Positions 1 to 5,091 of a stretch of 8,920 nt of DNA are shown here, piece by piece. A model generated the notes under the pieces. It ran no database searches. It had not been told where the DNA came from and worked only from the letters and a program-made list of their open reading frames with translations. Each line of letters starts with the position of its first letter. The first letter of the stretch is position 1. The stretch is from the NCBI GenBank assembly GCA_039812545.1, contig JBDIAR010000139.1, positions 1 through 8,920 on the forward strand, read 5' to 3'. The DNA comes from JBDIAR01 sp039812545. GTDB taxonomy: Bacteria > Actinomycetota > Actinomycetes > Actinomycetales > Dermatophilaceae. The position numbers were made by a program, and so were the translations under genes.

Positions 1-60
1 CCCCCGAAATCGCCACCCCCGAAGTCCCCGCCCCCGAAGTCCCCGCCGCCGTCGCCGCCC
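1..60 (-). repeat. Coding tandem repeat for Gly-Gly-Gly-Asp-Phe units
   Basis: On the minus strand the 3' visible end of the DUF2207-like gene consists of imperfect 15-bp units around GGCGGGGACTTCGGG. They encode GGGDF repeated about three times (residues 341-355). The array continues past the window edge, so the copy number is unknown. Such glycine-rich tails are common in DUF2207 proteins. Confidence 0.7.
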
Positions 61-1067
61 CAACCGCCGCCGTCGCCTCCGAGGTCGCCACCCAGATCGC
101 CGGCCAGGTCCGAGATCCCGTCGGCGAAGTCGCCGAACGCGTCCCCGATCGCATCGCCGAACGAGTCGAACGCGTCCCCGATTCCCGCCCCCATCGCGTC
201 GAAGAGGTCACCGCCCAGCATCGCGTCCATCCCCACGTACCACGCCAGATCGGTATGCCAGGTCGCCAGGACCGCGGGGTCGTCCACCATCCGCGCGACG
301 TCGGCGAAGTGGCGAGCCCACGCGTCGGCCACGCCGAAACCGACCGCCCACGGCAGATAGCGGCTGAACACCCCGGCTGCCTCCTCGAACCTCAGCTGGC
401 GCCCCTCGGCCGTGGCCAAATACTCCCGGAAGCCCACCGCCTGGGTCCGCAGCGCCGTACCCAGGGCGGTCCGATACGGCCGGATCGGCGAACCGGCCAC
501 CAGGCCGCGCTCGCGCAGCGCCGCCGGAATGGCCGCGCGGCATTCGAGCACCGGCGCCTTGAGCGATCGCTTGACGTCGTCCAGCAGCACCTCGGGGCCG
601 GTCTCGAAGATCGCCTGGTAGATCGGCACCGCCCGGGCCGGCAGCTCCCGGGGATCACGTGCCCCGCGCCGCAGCCGCCAGGTCGCCTTCTGCCGGCCCT
701 GCGCCTCGACGCGCTCGATGGACAGCCAGCCACCGACCGCCATCGCGACGAAGACGGCGGCGACGTCGGCACCGGCCGGTGAGCCGTAGATGAGTTGCCC
801 ACCCTCCTCGGGCGCCAGCCCGTCCGGCGGGTTGAAGCGCACGGCGACCGGCGCGGCGCGATCGGCGGCGCCGACCCGGCGCACGGGCGCGCCGTCGGGG
901 TGCGGCGGCACCACGGCGGGGGCGACCCCGTCGAAGATCTCGTCCCGCCGGCCCATCGGCGGGATCGCGCGCCGCTTGACGTACTTCGCCGACGTCACGC
1001 CCCGGATGGCCCCGATCACCACGACGGTGGCCGCCATCACGAACAGGAGTAGTACGAACCGCTCCAC
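1..1067 (-). CDS. DUF2207-like membrane-anchored protein with Gly-Asp-Phe-rich tail (3' end cut by window edge)
   Basis: The reading frame is open for 355 codons from a GTG at 1067 to the left window edge, so the C-terminus is missing. GAAGGA at 1075-1080 lies 7 nt before the GTG and supports this start. Residues 4-21 form one hydrophobic segment, probably a membrane anchor. The region RFNPPDGLAPEEGG (residues 77-90) and the stretch GFREYLATAEG...FSRYLPWAVGFGVAD (residues 212-248) resemble the C-terminal half of DUF2207 proteins (YciQ-like predicted membrane proteins). The usual N-terminal extracytoplasmic DUF2207 domain is absent, so this is a short variant. From about residue 285 the chain becomes Gly/Asp/Phe-rich and ends in repeats of the type GGGDF, like the glycine-rich tails of that family. 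It starts 21 bp after the P1 peptidase stop and is probably co-transcribed with it. The biochemical role is unknown. The family call is from memory of motifs, not a search. Confidence 0.8.
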   Translation of the reverse strand, partial: MERFVLLLFVMAATVVVIGAIRGVTSAKYVKRRAIPPMGRRDEIFDGVAPAVVPPHPDGAPVRRVGAADRAAPVAVRFNPPDGLAPEEGGQLIYGSPAGADVAAVFVAMAVGGWLSIERVEAQGRQKATWRLRRGARDPRELPARAVPIYQAIFETGPEVLLDDVKRSLKAPVLECRAAIPAALRERGLVAGSPIRPYRTALGTALRTQAVGFREYLATAEGRQLRFEEAAGVFSRYLPWAVGFGVADAWARHFADVARMVDDPAVLATWHTDLAWYVGMDAMLGGDLFDAMGAGIGDAFDSFGDAIGDAFGDFADGISDLAGDLGGDLGGDGGGWGGDGGGDFGGGDFGGGDFG

Positions 1068-1074
1068 GAGGGCA

Positions 1075-1080
1075 TCCTTC
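1075..1080 (-). promoter_or_regulatory. Ribosome binding site deciding the GTG start of the DUF2207-like gene
   Basis: The minus strand reads GAAGGA, 7 nt before the GTG at 1067. An ATG (minus, 1074-1072) lies nearer to it but opens a frame that stops after 12 codons, so the GTG is preferred. GTG also places the hydrophobic anchor at the very N-terminus. Confidence 0.6.
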
Positions 1081-1088
1081 CGGTTCGG

Positions 1089-2132
1089 TCAGACGCCGAG
1101 CGCGTCGGACCAGCACCTCAATTGCACACCACCGTCGGACCGGCGATCGATCGAGGCGGCCGCCAGCATCGCATGGCCGATCCCGCGGGTGACGCACGAG
1201 GCGGCCGCCGCCAGCACCAGATGGAATCCAGCCGGATCCGGCGCGGCCCGGCCGCCCGTGCCCAGCGCGAACACCGTGTCCCCGTCGAACATCGAGTGGA
1301 CGGGGACGATCGCCCGCGCCATCCCGTCGTGGCCGACGCCGGCGAGCTTCTGGCACTGCGCCTTGGTCAAGGTCAGGTCGGTGGCGATGACCGCCAATGT
1401 GGTGGCCAGCCCGGCTGCCATCGTCATCGGATCGGCGCCGAGGGCCCGCTCCCGAGCGACCGCCACCGCCGCCGCGTTCGGCCGGGGCACCCCGGCGAAC
1501 TCCTCCGCCAGACCCCAGCGGACGGCATACAGTTCGCCGGTCGAGGGGTCCGCACACCCCCCGACGGCGTTGACCACCACGAGGGCCGCGACGACCGCTC
1601 CGTCCGGCAGCACCGCGGACGCCGAACCGACCCCGCCCTTGAGTCCGCCGGCCTTCGCGCCGGTACCGGCGCCCACGCAGCCCTGCGTCACGGGGTCCGC
1701 CGAGGCCGCCCGGTATGCCGCCAGCCCGTCGGTGGGACCCGGGTGGTGGTCGAAGGCGCCGCCGCGGCCGAGGTCGAAGCAGACGGCGCCCGGCACGATC
1801 GGCACGACCTGCCCGGGTGGACCCATCGGCCAACCCCGGCCATCGGCATACAGGCCGGCCATCACCCCGTCGCACGCGCCCAGGCCGAACGCCGAACCGC
1901 CGCCGAGGACGATCGCGTCGATCCGGTCGACGAGGTTGCGCGGATCCAGCAGGTCGGTTTCCCGCGTGCCGGGCCCGCCGCCGCGCACGTCGACCCCGGC
2001 GATCGCCGGTGCGTCGGGGACGACGACGGTGACCCCGGTGAGCCAGCCGGGTTCGTCCCGGGTGTGCTGGCCGACCCGGATGCCCGGGACGTCGGTCAGG
2101 GTGTTGCCGGGTCCCGTCCGCAACTCGGCCAT
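1089..2132 (-). CDS. P1 family (S58/DmpA-type) self-processing peptidase
   Basis: This 347-aa protein belongs to the L-aminopeptidase/D-esterase (DmpA) and nylon-oligomer hydrolase (NylC) group of N-terminal-nucleophile hydrolases. These cut themselves in two to expose a catalytic Ser or Thr. Recognisable blocks are TLTDVPGIRVGQHT (11-24), VLGGGSAFGLGACDGV (75-90), GAGTGAKAGGLKGGVGSAS (154-172), LVVVNAVGGCADPSTGELYA (184-203) and PVHSMFDGDTVFALGTG (277-293). In NylC-like members the nucleophile Thr follows an Asn in an NTT motif before VVATDA. Here the matching segment is ATTLAVIATD (243-252), so Thr244 would be the nucleophile but Ala243 replaces the Asn. Length is normal. The substrate cannot be told from sequence. 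It lies between the DUF3263 gene (37 bp upstream) and the DUF2207-like gene (21 bp downstream). The ATG at 2132 has only a weak ribosome binding site, but there is no better in-frame start. Confidence 0.9.
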   Translation of the reverse strand: MAELRTGPGNTLTDVPGIRVGQHTRDEPGWLTGVTVVVPDAPAIAGVDVRGGGPGTRETDLLDPRNLVDRIDAIVLGGGSAFGLGACDGVMAGLYADGRGWPMGPPGQVVPIVPGAVCFDLGRGGAFDHHPGPTDGLAAYRAASADPVTQGCVGAGTGAKAGGLKGGVGSASAVLPDGAVVAALVVVNAVGGCADPSTGELYAVRWGLAEEFAGVPRPNAAAVAVARERALGADPMTMAAGLATTLAVIATDLTLTKAQCQKLAGVGHDGMARAIVPVHSMFDGDTVFALGTGGRAAPDPAGFHLVLAAAASCVTRGIGHAMLAAASIDRRSDGGVQLRCWSDALGV

Positions 2133-2169
2133 CGCCCGGTCCGTCGGAATCGCCCGGCTCGGCGGGTTC

Positions 2170-2466
2170 TCAGAGATTGATGCCGAGGCGCCGGGCGGAG
2201 CGGGCCCGCTGGCGGGCGGCGCGCATCCGGCGTAGCCGCTTGACGAGCATCGGGTCGGCGGCCAGCGCGGCCGGCTCGTCGAGCAGGGCGTTGAGGACCT
2301 GGTAGTAGCGGGTGGCGCTCATGTCGAACAGTTCCTTGACGGCCTGCTCCTTGGAACCGGCGTACTTCCACCACTGGCGCTCGAAGGCCAGGATCTCGCG
2401 GTCACGCGCGCTCAGCTCACCCACGGCGTCCGACCGGGTGTCGAGCGTGACTGCGTGCTGGTCCAT
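2170..2466 (-). CDS. DUF3263 domain protein
   Basis: This small basic 98-aa protein matches DUF3263, a family found in actinobacteria. The core is LSARDREILAFERQWWKYAG followed by KEQAVKELFDMSATRYYQVLNALLDEP and DPMLVKRLRRMRAARQRARS. The middle part has the look of a helix-turn-helix: an amphipathic helix, a short turn, then SATRYYQVLNALL. The C-terminal third is rich in Arg and Lys. DNA binding or another nucleic-acid role is therefore plausible but unproven. The ATG at 2466 is chosen over the TTG at 2478 because GGAGGG lies between the two, 4 nt before the ATG. It is the first gene of the leftward unit and has its own promoter about 30 bp upstream. Confidence 0.88.
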   Translation of the reverse strand: MDQHAVTLDTRSDAVGELSARDREILAFERQWWKYAGSKEQAVKELFDMSATRYYQVLNALLDEPAALAADPMLVKRLRRMRAARQRARSARRLGINL

Positions 2467-2470
2467 ATGT

Positions 2471-2476
2471 CCCTCC
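2471..2476 (-). promoter_or_regulatory. Ribosome binding site of the DUF3263 gene
   Basis: GGAGGG on the minus strand sits 4 nt before the ATG at 2466 and just after the TTG at 2478. It therefore rules for the ATG and against the 4-residue longer product. Confidence 0.75.
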
Positions 2477-2493
2477 AAGGCGTATCCCCGCCC

Positions 2494-2523
2494 ACTATAG
2501 GAGAGGAGTTACACCCTTGTCAT
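2494..2523 (-). promoter_or_regulatory. Sigma-70-type promoter for the DUF3263-P1 peptidase-DUF2207 unit
   Basis: Reading the minus strand, ATGACA (2523-2518, one mismatch to TTGACA) is followed after 18 bp by TATAGT (2499-2494, one mismatch to TATAAT). Transcription would start near 2487, giving a leader of about 20 nt that contains the GGAGGG site. This AT-rich -10 box stands out in a GC-rich spacer. It lies in the 105-bp gap downstream of the HAD gene, so the DUF3263 gene has its own start even if the HAD transcript reads through. Confidence 0.65.
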
Positions 2524-2571
2524 TCGCCACACGGGAGGCCCCAGCCGGATCCGCAGCCCGGCGCCGGGAGG

Positions 2572-3240
2572 TCAGCTCGGCAGGAGGGTCTCGTGCAGCT
2601 GCGCGAGTGTCGAGCAGCTGGCCCAAGGCGCCTGCTCGGCGAGTTCGGCCGCGCTCCCCGCTCCCCACAACACCGCGACGCCGGCCATCCCAGCAGCCCG
2701 CGCCGCCAGCAGGTCGACCACCGCGTCACCGACGTACGCGGCCTCGGACGCCTCAAGACCCCGCCCCGTGCGCGCGGCGAGGGCGGCCAGACCGAACTCC
2801 AGAGGCTCCGGGTTCGGTTTGTGGCGCTCGGTGTCGTGCAAGGTGGCCAGGACCTCGATCCGGTCGGTCAGCCCGGCGTGATGGAGGGCCAACTCCGCGG
2901 TCCGGCGGCGTTTGGACGTGACGATGCCGAACGCGACCCCGGCGTCGGTCAGGGCGTCGAGCAGGTCGGTGACCCCCTCGATGGGGCGCAGCAGCGTGGC
3001 GGTGTTCGCCAGGTTCCACGTCGTGTACGCCTCGAACAGCTCGTCGGCCCGCTCCGGCCGGTACTCCACGAACGCCTCCCTGAGCGGGCGACCGATCCAC
3101 GACCGGACCAGGGCCTCGTCCCCGACCTCGCCGAGGACGTCGCCCAGCGCCTGCTGGTACGAGGCGATGATGAGCGGGATCGTGTCGACGAGCGTGCCGT
3201 CAAGGTCGAAGAGCACCGTATGCCAGCGCGGGGCAGCCAT
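2572..3240 (-). CDS. HAD-superfamily hydrolase (phosphoglycolate phosphatase / PpaX-like)
   Basis: This 222-aa protein has the full set of HAD phosphatase motifs. Motif I is FDLDGTLVDT (11-20, nucleophile Asp12 and acid/base Asp14). Motif II is the IVTSK segment (106-110, Thr108 or Ser109). Motif III is HKPNP (140-144, Lys141). Motif IV is YVGDAVVDLLAARAAG (169-184, Asp172 and Asp176). The helical cap inserted between motifs I and II (about 20-85) is the small alpha-helical type of phosphoglycolate phosphatases and pyrophosphatase PpaX, which act on small phosphate metabolites in the cytoplasm. The exact substrate is not readable. In motif IV, GDA replaces the more usual GDS, but the metal-binding Asp residues are kept. 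The ATG at 3240 places motif I at the normal distance. A longer frame upstream overlaps ung and is not credible. It is transcribed divergently from ung, apparently leaderless. Confidence 0.9.
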   Translation of the reverse strand: MAAPRWHTVLFDLDGTLVDTIPLIIASYQQALGDVLGEVGDEALVRSWIGRPLREAFVEYRPERADELFEAYTTWNLANTATLLRPIEGVTDLLDALTDAGVAFGIVTSKRRRTAELALHHAGLTDRIEVLATLHDTERHKPNPEPLEFGLAALAARTGRGLEASEAAYVGDAVVDLLAARAAGMAGVAVLWGAGSAAELAEQAPWASCSTLAQLHETLLPS

Positions 3241-3247
3241 GCGGCAT

Positions 3248-3253
3248 ACCTTA
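3248..3253 (-). promoter_or_regulatory. -10 box of a leaderless promoter for the HAD gene
   Basis: The minus strand reads TAAGGT, then 7 nt, then the ATG at 3240. TAnnnT boxes followed after 6-7 nt by the start codon mark leaderless transcripts in actinobacteria. There is no GGAGG-type site; AAGG inside the box is the only purine run. The last two bases of the box overlap a GTATGCC motif (3243-3249). Confidence 0.5.
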
Positions 3254-3266
3254 GGCGGGAAGGGAC

Positions 3267-3272
3267 TAGCGT
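3267..3272 (+). promoter_or_regulatory. -10 box of a leaderless promoter for ung
   Basis: TAGCGT is followed by 7 nt and then the GTG at 3280, the spacing expected if transcription begins on the start codon. The only Shine-Dalgarno-like run (AAGGGA, 3260-3265) lies 14 nt from the GTG, too far for normal use. No clear -35 is seen. Confidence 0.5.
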
Positions 3273-3279
3273 TACGGAC

Positions 3280-3960
3280 GTGTCGGCACTCAAGGCGCTC
3301 CCGGAGCTCGTGCACCCGACGTGGGCCACGGCCCTGGAACCGGTCGCCGATCGGATCGCCGCGCTCGGAGCCTTCCTGCGCGAGGAACTCGCCGCCGGGC
3401 GGGGGTACCTGCCGGCCGGGAACCACGTGTTGCGCGCCTTCGCCCAGCCGTTGCCGGACGTGCGGGTCCTCATCGTCGGCCAGGATCCGTACCCCACGCC
3501 CGGTCACGCGATCGGTCTGTCCTTCTCGGTCGCGCCCGAGGTCACGCCGATCCCCCGATCGCTGCAGAACATCTACGCCGAGCTGACCCGTGACCTCGGG
3601 GTCCCGCCGCCCTCGACCGGCGATCTGACGCCCTGGGCGCGGCGCGGCGTCCTGCTGCTGAACCGCGTCCTCACGGTCCGCCCGCGTGCCGCCGGCTCAC
3701 ACCAGGGCAAGGGCTGGGAAGAGGTGACCGCCTGCGCGATCGCGGCGCTGGTGGCCCGGGGCGGGCCGCTGGTGGCGATCTTGTGGGGGCGCCAGGCCCG
3801 GACGCTGGCGCCCGATCTGGGTGGGGTGCCGCGCATCGAGAGCGCCCATCCCTCGCCGCTGTCGGCCAGTTCGGGCTTCTTCGGGTCACGTCCGTTCAGC
3901 CGGGCCAACGAGCTGCTGGTCGCCCAGGGCGGCGAACCGATCGACTGGAGGCTGCCGTGA
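3280..3960 (+). CDS. ung: Uracil-DNA glycosylase, family 1
   Basis: This 226-aa enzyme removes uracil from DNA after cytosine deamination or dUMP misincorporation, starting base excision repair. The family-1 signatures are all present. GQDPYP is at 67-72, with water-activating Asp69 and the Tyr that gates the pocket. LLLNRVLTV is at 125-133, with uracil-reading Asn128. The leucine-loop motif HPSPLS is at 190-195, with catalytic His190. SLQNIYAEL (94-102) is a further conserved block. Length is normal. The GTG at 3280 is the first usable in-frame start after the divergent HAD gene, and it lies 7 nt behind a TAGCGT box, so translation is probably leaderless. The stop lies 13 bp before the SGNH hydrolase start, so the two are likely co-transcribed. 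Confidence 0.97.
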   Translation: MSALKALPELVHPTWATALEPVADRIAALGAFLREELAAGRGYLPAGNHVLRAFAQPLPDVRVLIVGQDPYPTPGHAIGLSFSVAPEVTPIPRSLQNIYAELTRDLGVPPPSTGDLTPWARRGVLLLNRVLTVRPRAAGSHQGKGWEEVTACAIAALVARGGPLVAILWGRQARTLAPDLGGVPRIESAHPSPLSASSGFFGSRPFSRANELLVAQGGEPIDWRLP

Positions 3961-3961
3961 C

Positions 3962-3968
3962 GAGGAGG
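3962..3968 (+). promoter_or_regulatory. Ribosome binding site of the SGNH hydrolase
   Basis: GAGGAGG begins just after the ung stop codon. It is 5 nt from the ATG at 3974 and 8 nt from the second ATG at 3977, so either Met could be used. Its place in the 13-bp gap fits translation from a shared ung transcript. Confidence 0.7.
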
Positions 3969-3973
3969 ACATC

Positions 3974-4885
3974 ATGATGCTGCCGGGGGCCCGCCGCGAC
4001 GGCGGGTGGAGCCGGTTCGTGGCGATCGGCGACTCGTTCACCGAAGGGATGTGTGACGCAGTCGCACCGTCGGGTATGTGTGACGACGTCGCACCGTCGG
4101 GCATGTGTGACGAGGTCGCGGGTTCGTCGAGCGTGGCGTATGCCGGGTGGGCCGACCGGTTGGCGCGTCACCTGGCGCGTCGCAGTGCGGACGGTCGGAT
4201 CGGGTACGCGAATCTCGCGGTCCGTGGGCGGCTGCTCGCGGACGTTGTGGGTCCCCAACTGGACGCGGCTCTGGCGTTGGGCCCGGATCTGTTGAGTATC
4301 AACGGCGGCGGCAACGACTGCCTGCGCCCGGGCGCGGACCCGCAGGCATTGGCCGCCGCCCTGGAAGCGGCGGTGGTCAGGGCACGGGCCGCCGGCGCGG
4401 ACGTGCTGCTCGGCGTTCCCGTCGATCCGCGAGATTCGCCGTTCGTGCGGCGCACTCGCGGGACGGTGGCGGCATACGCCATGCACATCTGGTCGATCGC
4501 GGGCCGGCACGACTGCTATCTGATGGATCTGTGGGGTTTCGAGCCGTTGCGGGATTGGCGGATGTGGGCCCCGGATCGGATTCATCTCAGCTCCGAGGGG
4601 CACCGGCGCACGGCGCTTCGAGCGCTCGAATCCCTTGGCATACCAGTGGAATCCGCCGATTGGCAGGACTCCCTGCCCGCGGAGCAGCCGTCGGCGGACC
4701 CGGCCGACTGGGCTGTCCCGCTGCCGGCTCGACCGGCTCCCGCGCGCCGCGAAACCCTGGCCGCCGACGCGCAATGGGCTCGTGAGTATGCCGGTCCGTG
4801 GGTTGCGCGGCGAATACGCGGACGGTCGTCGGGCGACGGTCGGCGGGCCAAACGCCCGGATCTGCGGCCGTTCCCCGAATCCTGA
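3974..4885 (+). CDS. SGNH/GDSL-family esterase or lipase-like hydrolase
   Basis: This 303-aa protein carries the SGNH blocks. Block I is VAIGDSFTEG (16-25) with nucleophile Ser21. Block II is NLAVRGRLL (80-88) with Gly85. Block III is GGGND (111-115) with Asn114. Block V is APDRIHLSSEGH (199-210) with Asp201 and His204. The family hydrolyses esters or acyl groups; the substrate here is unknown. There is no signal peptide or membrane segment, so it should be cytoplasmic. The C-terminal 60 residues are Pro/Arg-rich and probably flexible. The odd feature lies directly after block I: a ninefold-residue repeat MCDAVAPSG / MCDDVAPSG / MCDEVA (26-49) lengthens the loop beside the active-site serine. 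It follows ung by 13 bp with a strong GAGGAGG site. Confidence 0.9.
   Translation: MMLPGARRDGGWSRFVAIGDSFTEGMCDAVAPSGMCDDVAPSGMCDEVAGSSSVAYAGWADRLARHLARRSADGRIGYANLAVRGRLLADVVGPQLDAALALGPDLLSINGGGNDCLRPGADPQALAAALEAAVVRARAAGADVLLGVPVDPRDSPFVRRTRGTVAAYAMHIWSIAGRHDCYLMDLWGFEPLRDWRMWAPDRIHLSSEGHRRTALRALESLGIPVESADWQDSLPAEQPSADPADWAVPLPARPAPARRETLAADAQWAREYAGPWVARRIRGRSSGDGRRAKRPDLRPFPES
4049..4120 (+). repeat. 27-bp in-frame tandem repeat, about 2.7 copies, inside the SGNH hydrolase
   Basis: Copies run 4049-4075, 4076-4102 and 4103-4120 (partial, 18 bp). Each begins ATGTGTGAC and the full ones end CCGTCGGG plus one base. Copies 1 and 2 differ at few positions, mainly the fourth codon (GCA, GAC; GAG in copy 3), so the encoded residue changes Ala, Asp, Glu. 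The unit is a multiple of three and keeps the frame. Confidence 0.9.
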
Positions 4886-4912
4886 GGGTCGCCGAGCGCA
4901 GCTGGCTCGATG

Positions 4913-4940
4913 CCGCCACGCGTCGTCGAGGCGTGGGCGG
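4913..4940 (+). terminator. Possible hairpin terminator of the ung-SGNH unit
   Basis: CCACGC (4916-4921) pairs with GCGTGG (4931-4936) across a 9-nt loop. It is extended by CCG (4913-4915) with CGG (4938-4940) around one bulged G. No T-run follows. It begins 28 bp after the SGNH stop, a fitting place, but the stem is modest for so GC-rich a genome. Confidence 0.3.
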
Positions 4941-4995
4941 GTGATCGACGGGACCCGTTGAGCCGTATGCCGCGGCCCGGTTTTCGCGTAAATGC

Positions 4996-5026
4996 CACCC
5001 CCGCTTCGTGGGGGGTTTCGGGGGTG
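4996..5026 (+). promoter_or_regulatory. Inverted repeat upstream of cycA with two alternative pairings
   Basis: CACCCCCG (4996-5003) can pair with CGGGGGTG (5019-5026). Alternatively ACCCCC (4997-5002) can pair with GGGGGT (5011-5016), followed by TT. The two stems share the left arm and exclude each other. It lies 65 bp before the cycA start. Whether it is transcribed into the cycA leader is unknown, because no promoter is clear. A TACCGT box at 5030-5035 lacks a matching -35. A simple terminator for upstream transcripts is an alternative. Confidence 0.3.
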
Positions 5027-5080
5027 CCCTACCGTCGATTGCCAGGAAGACACCGACGTCGACCCAAGACCTGCGCGATC

Positions 5081-5086
5081 AGGAGG
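5081..5086 (+). promoter_or_regulatory. Strong ribosome binding site of cycA
   Basis: AGGAGG lies 5 nt before the ATG at 5092. This selects that ATG over longer in-frame upstream starts. Confidence 0.8.
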
Positions 5087-5091
5087 ACTCC

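Noticed and set aside
790..2235. Long open frame of 481 codons on the plus strand
   Set aside because: It is antisense to the P1 peptidase and DUF2207-like genes, gives a low-complexity Pro/Ala/Arg/Thr protein with no known motif, and reflects GC-rich third-position bias.
2543..2568. Possible terminator of the HAD gene around the palindrome CCCGGCGCCGGG
   Set aside because: The only usable hairpin arms are about 5 bp with a 9-nt loop. The 12-bp palindrome has no loop. Too weak in such GC-rich DNA.
2517..2921. Plus-strand frame starting with TTG behind a GGAGAGGAG run
   Set aside because: The purine run is a fair ribosome site by chance, but the product is Arg/Pro/Ala-rich, antisense to the HAD gene, and its start overlaps the minus-strand promoter.
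2455..3279. In-frame extension of ung upstream to 2455
   Set aside because: It would overlap the HAD gene antisense and has no family similarity; normal Ung length is reached from 3280.
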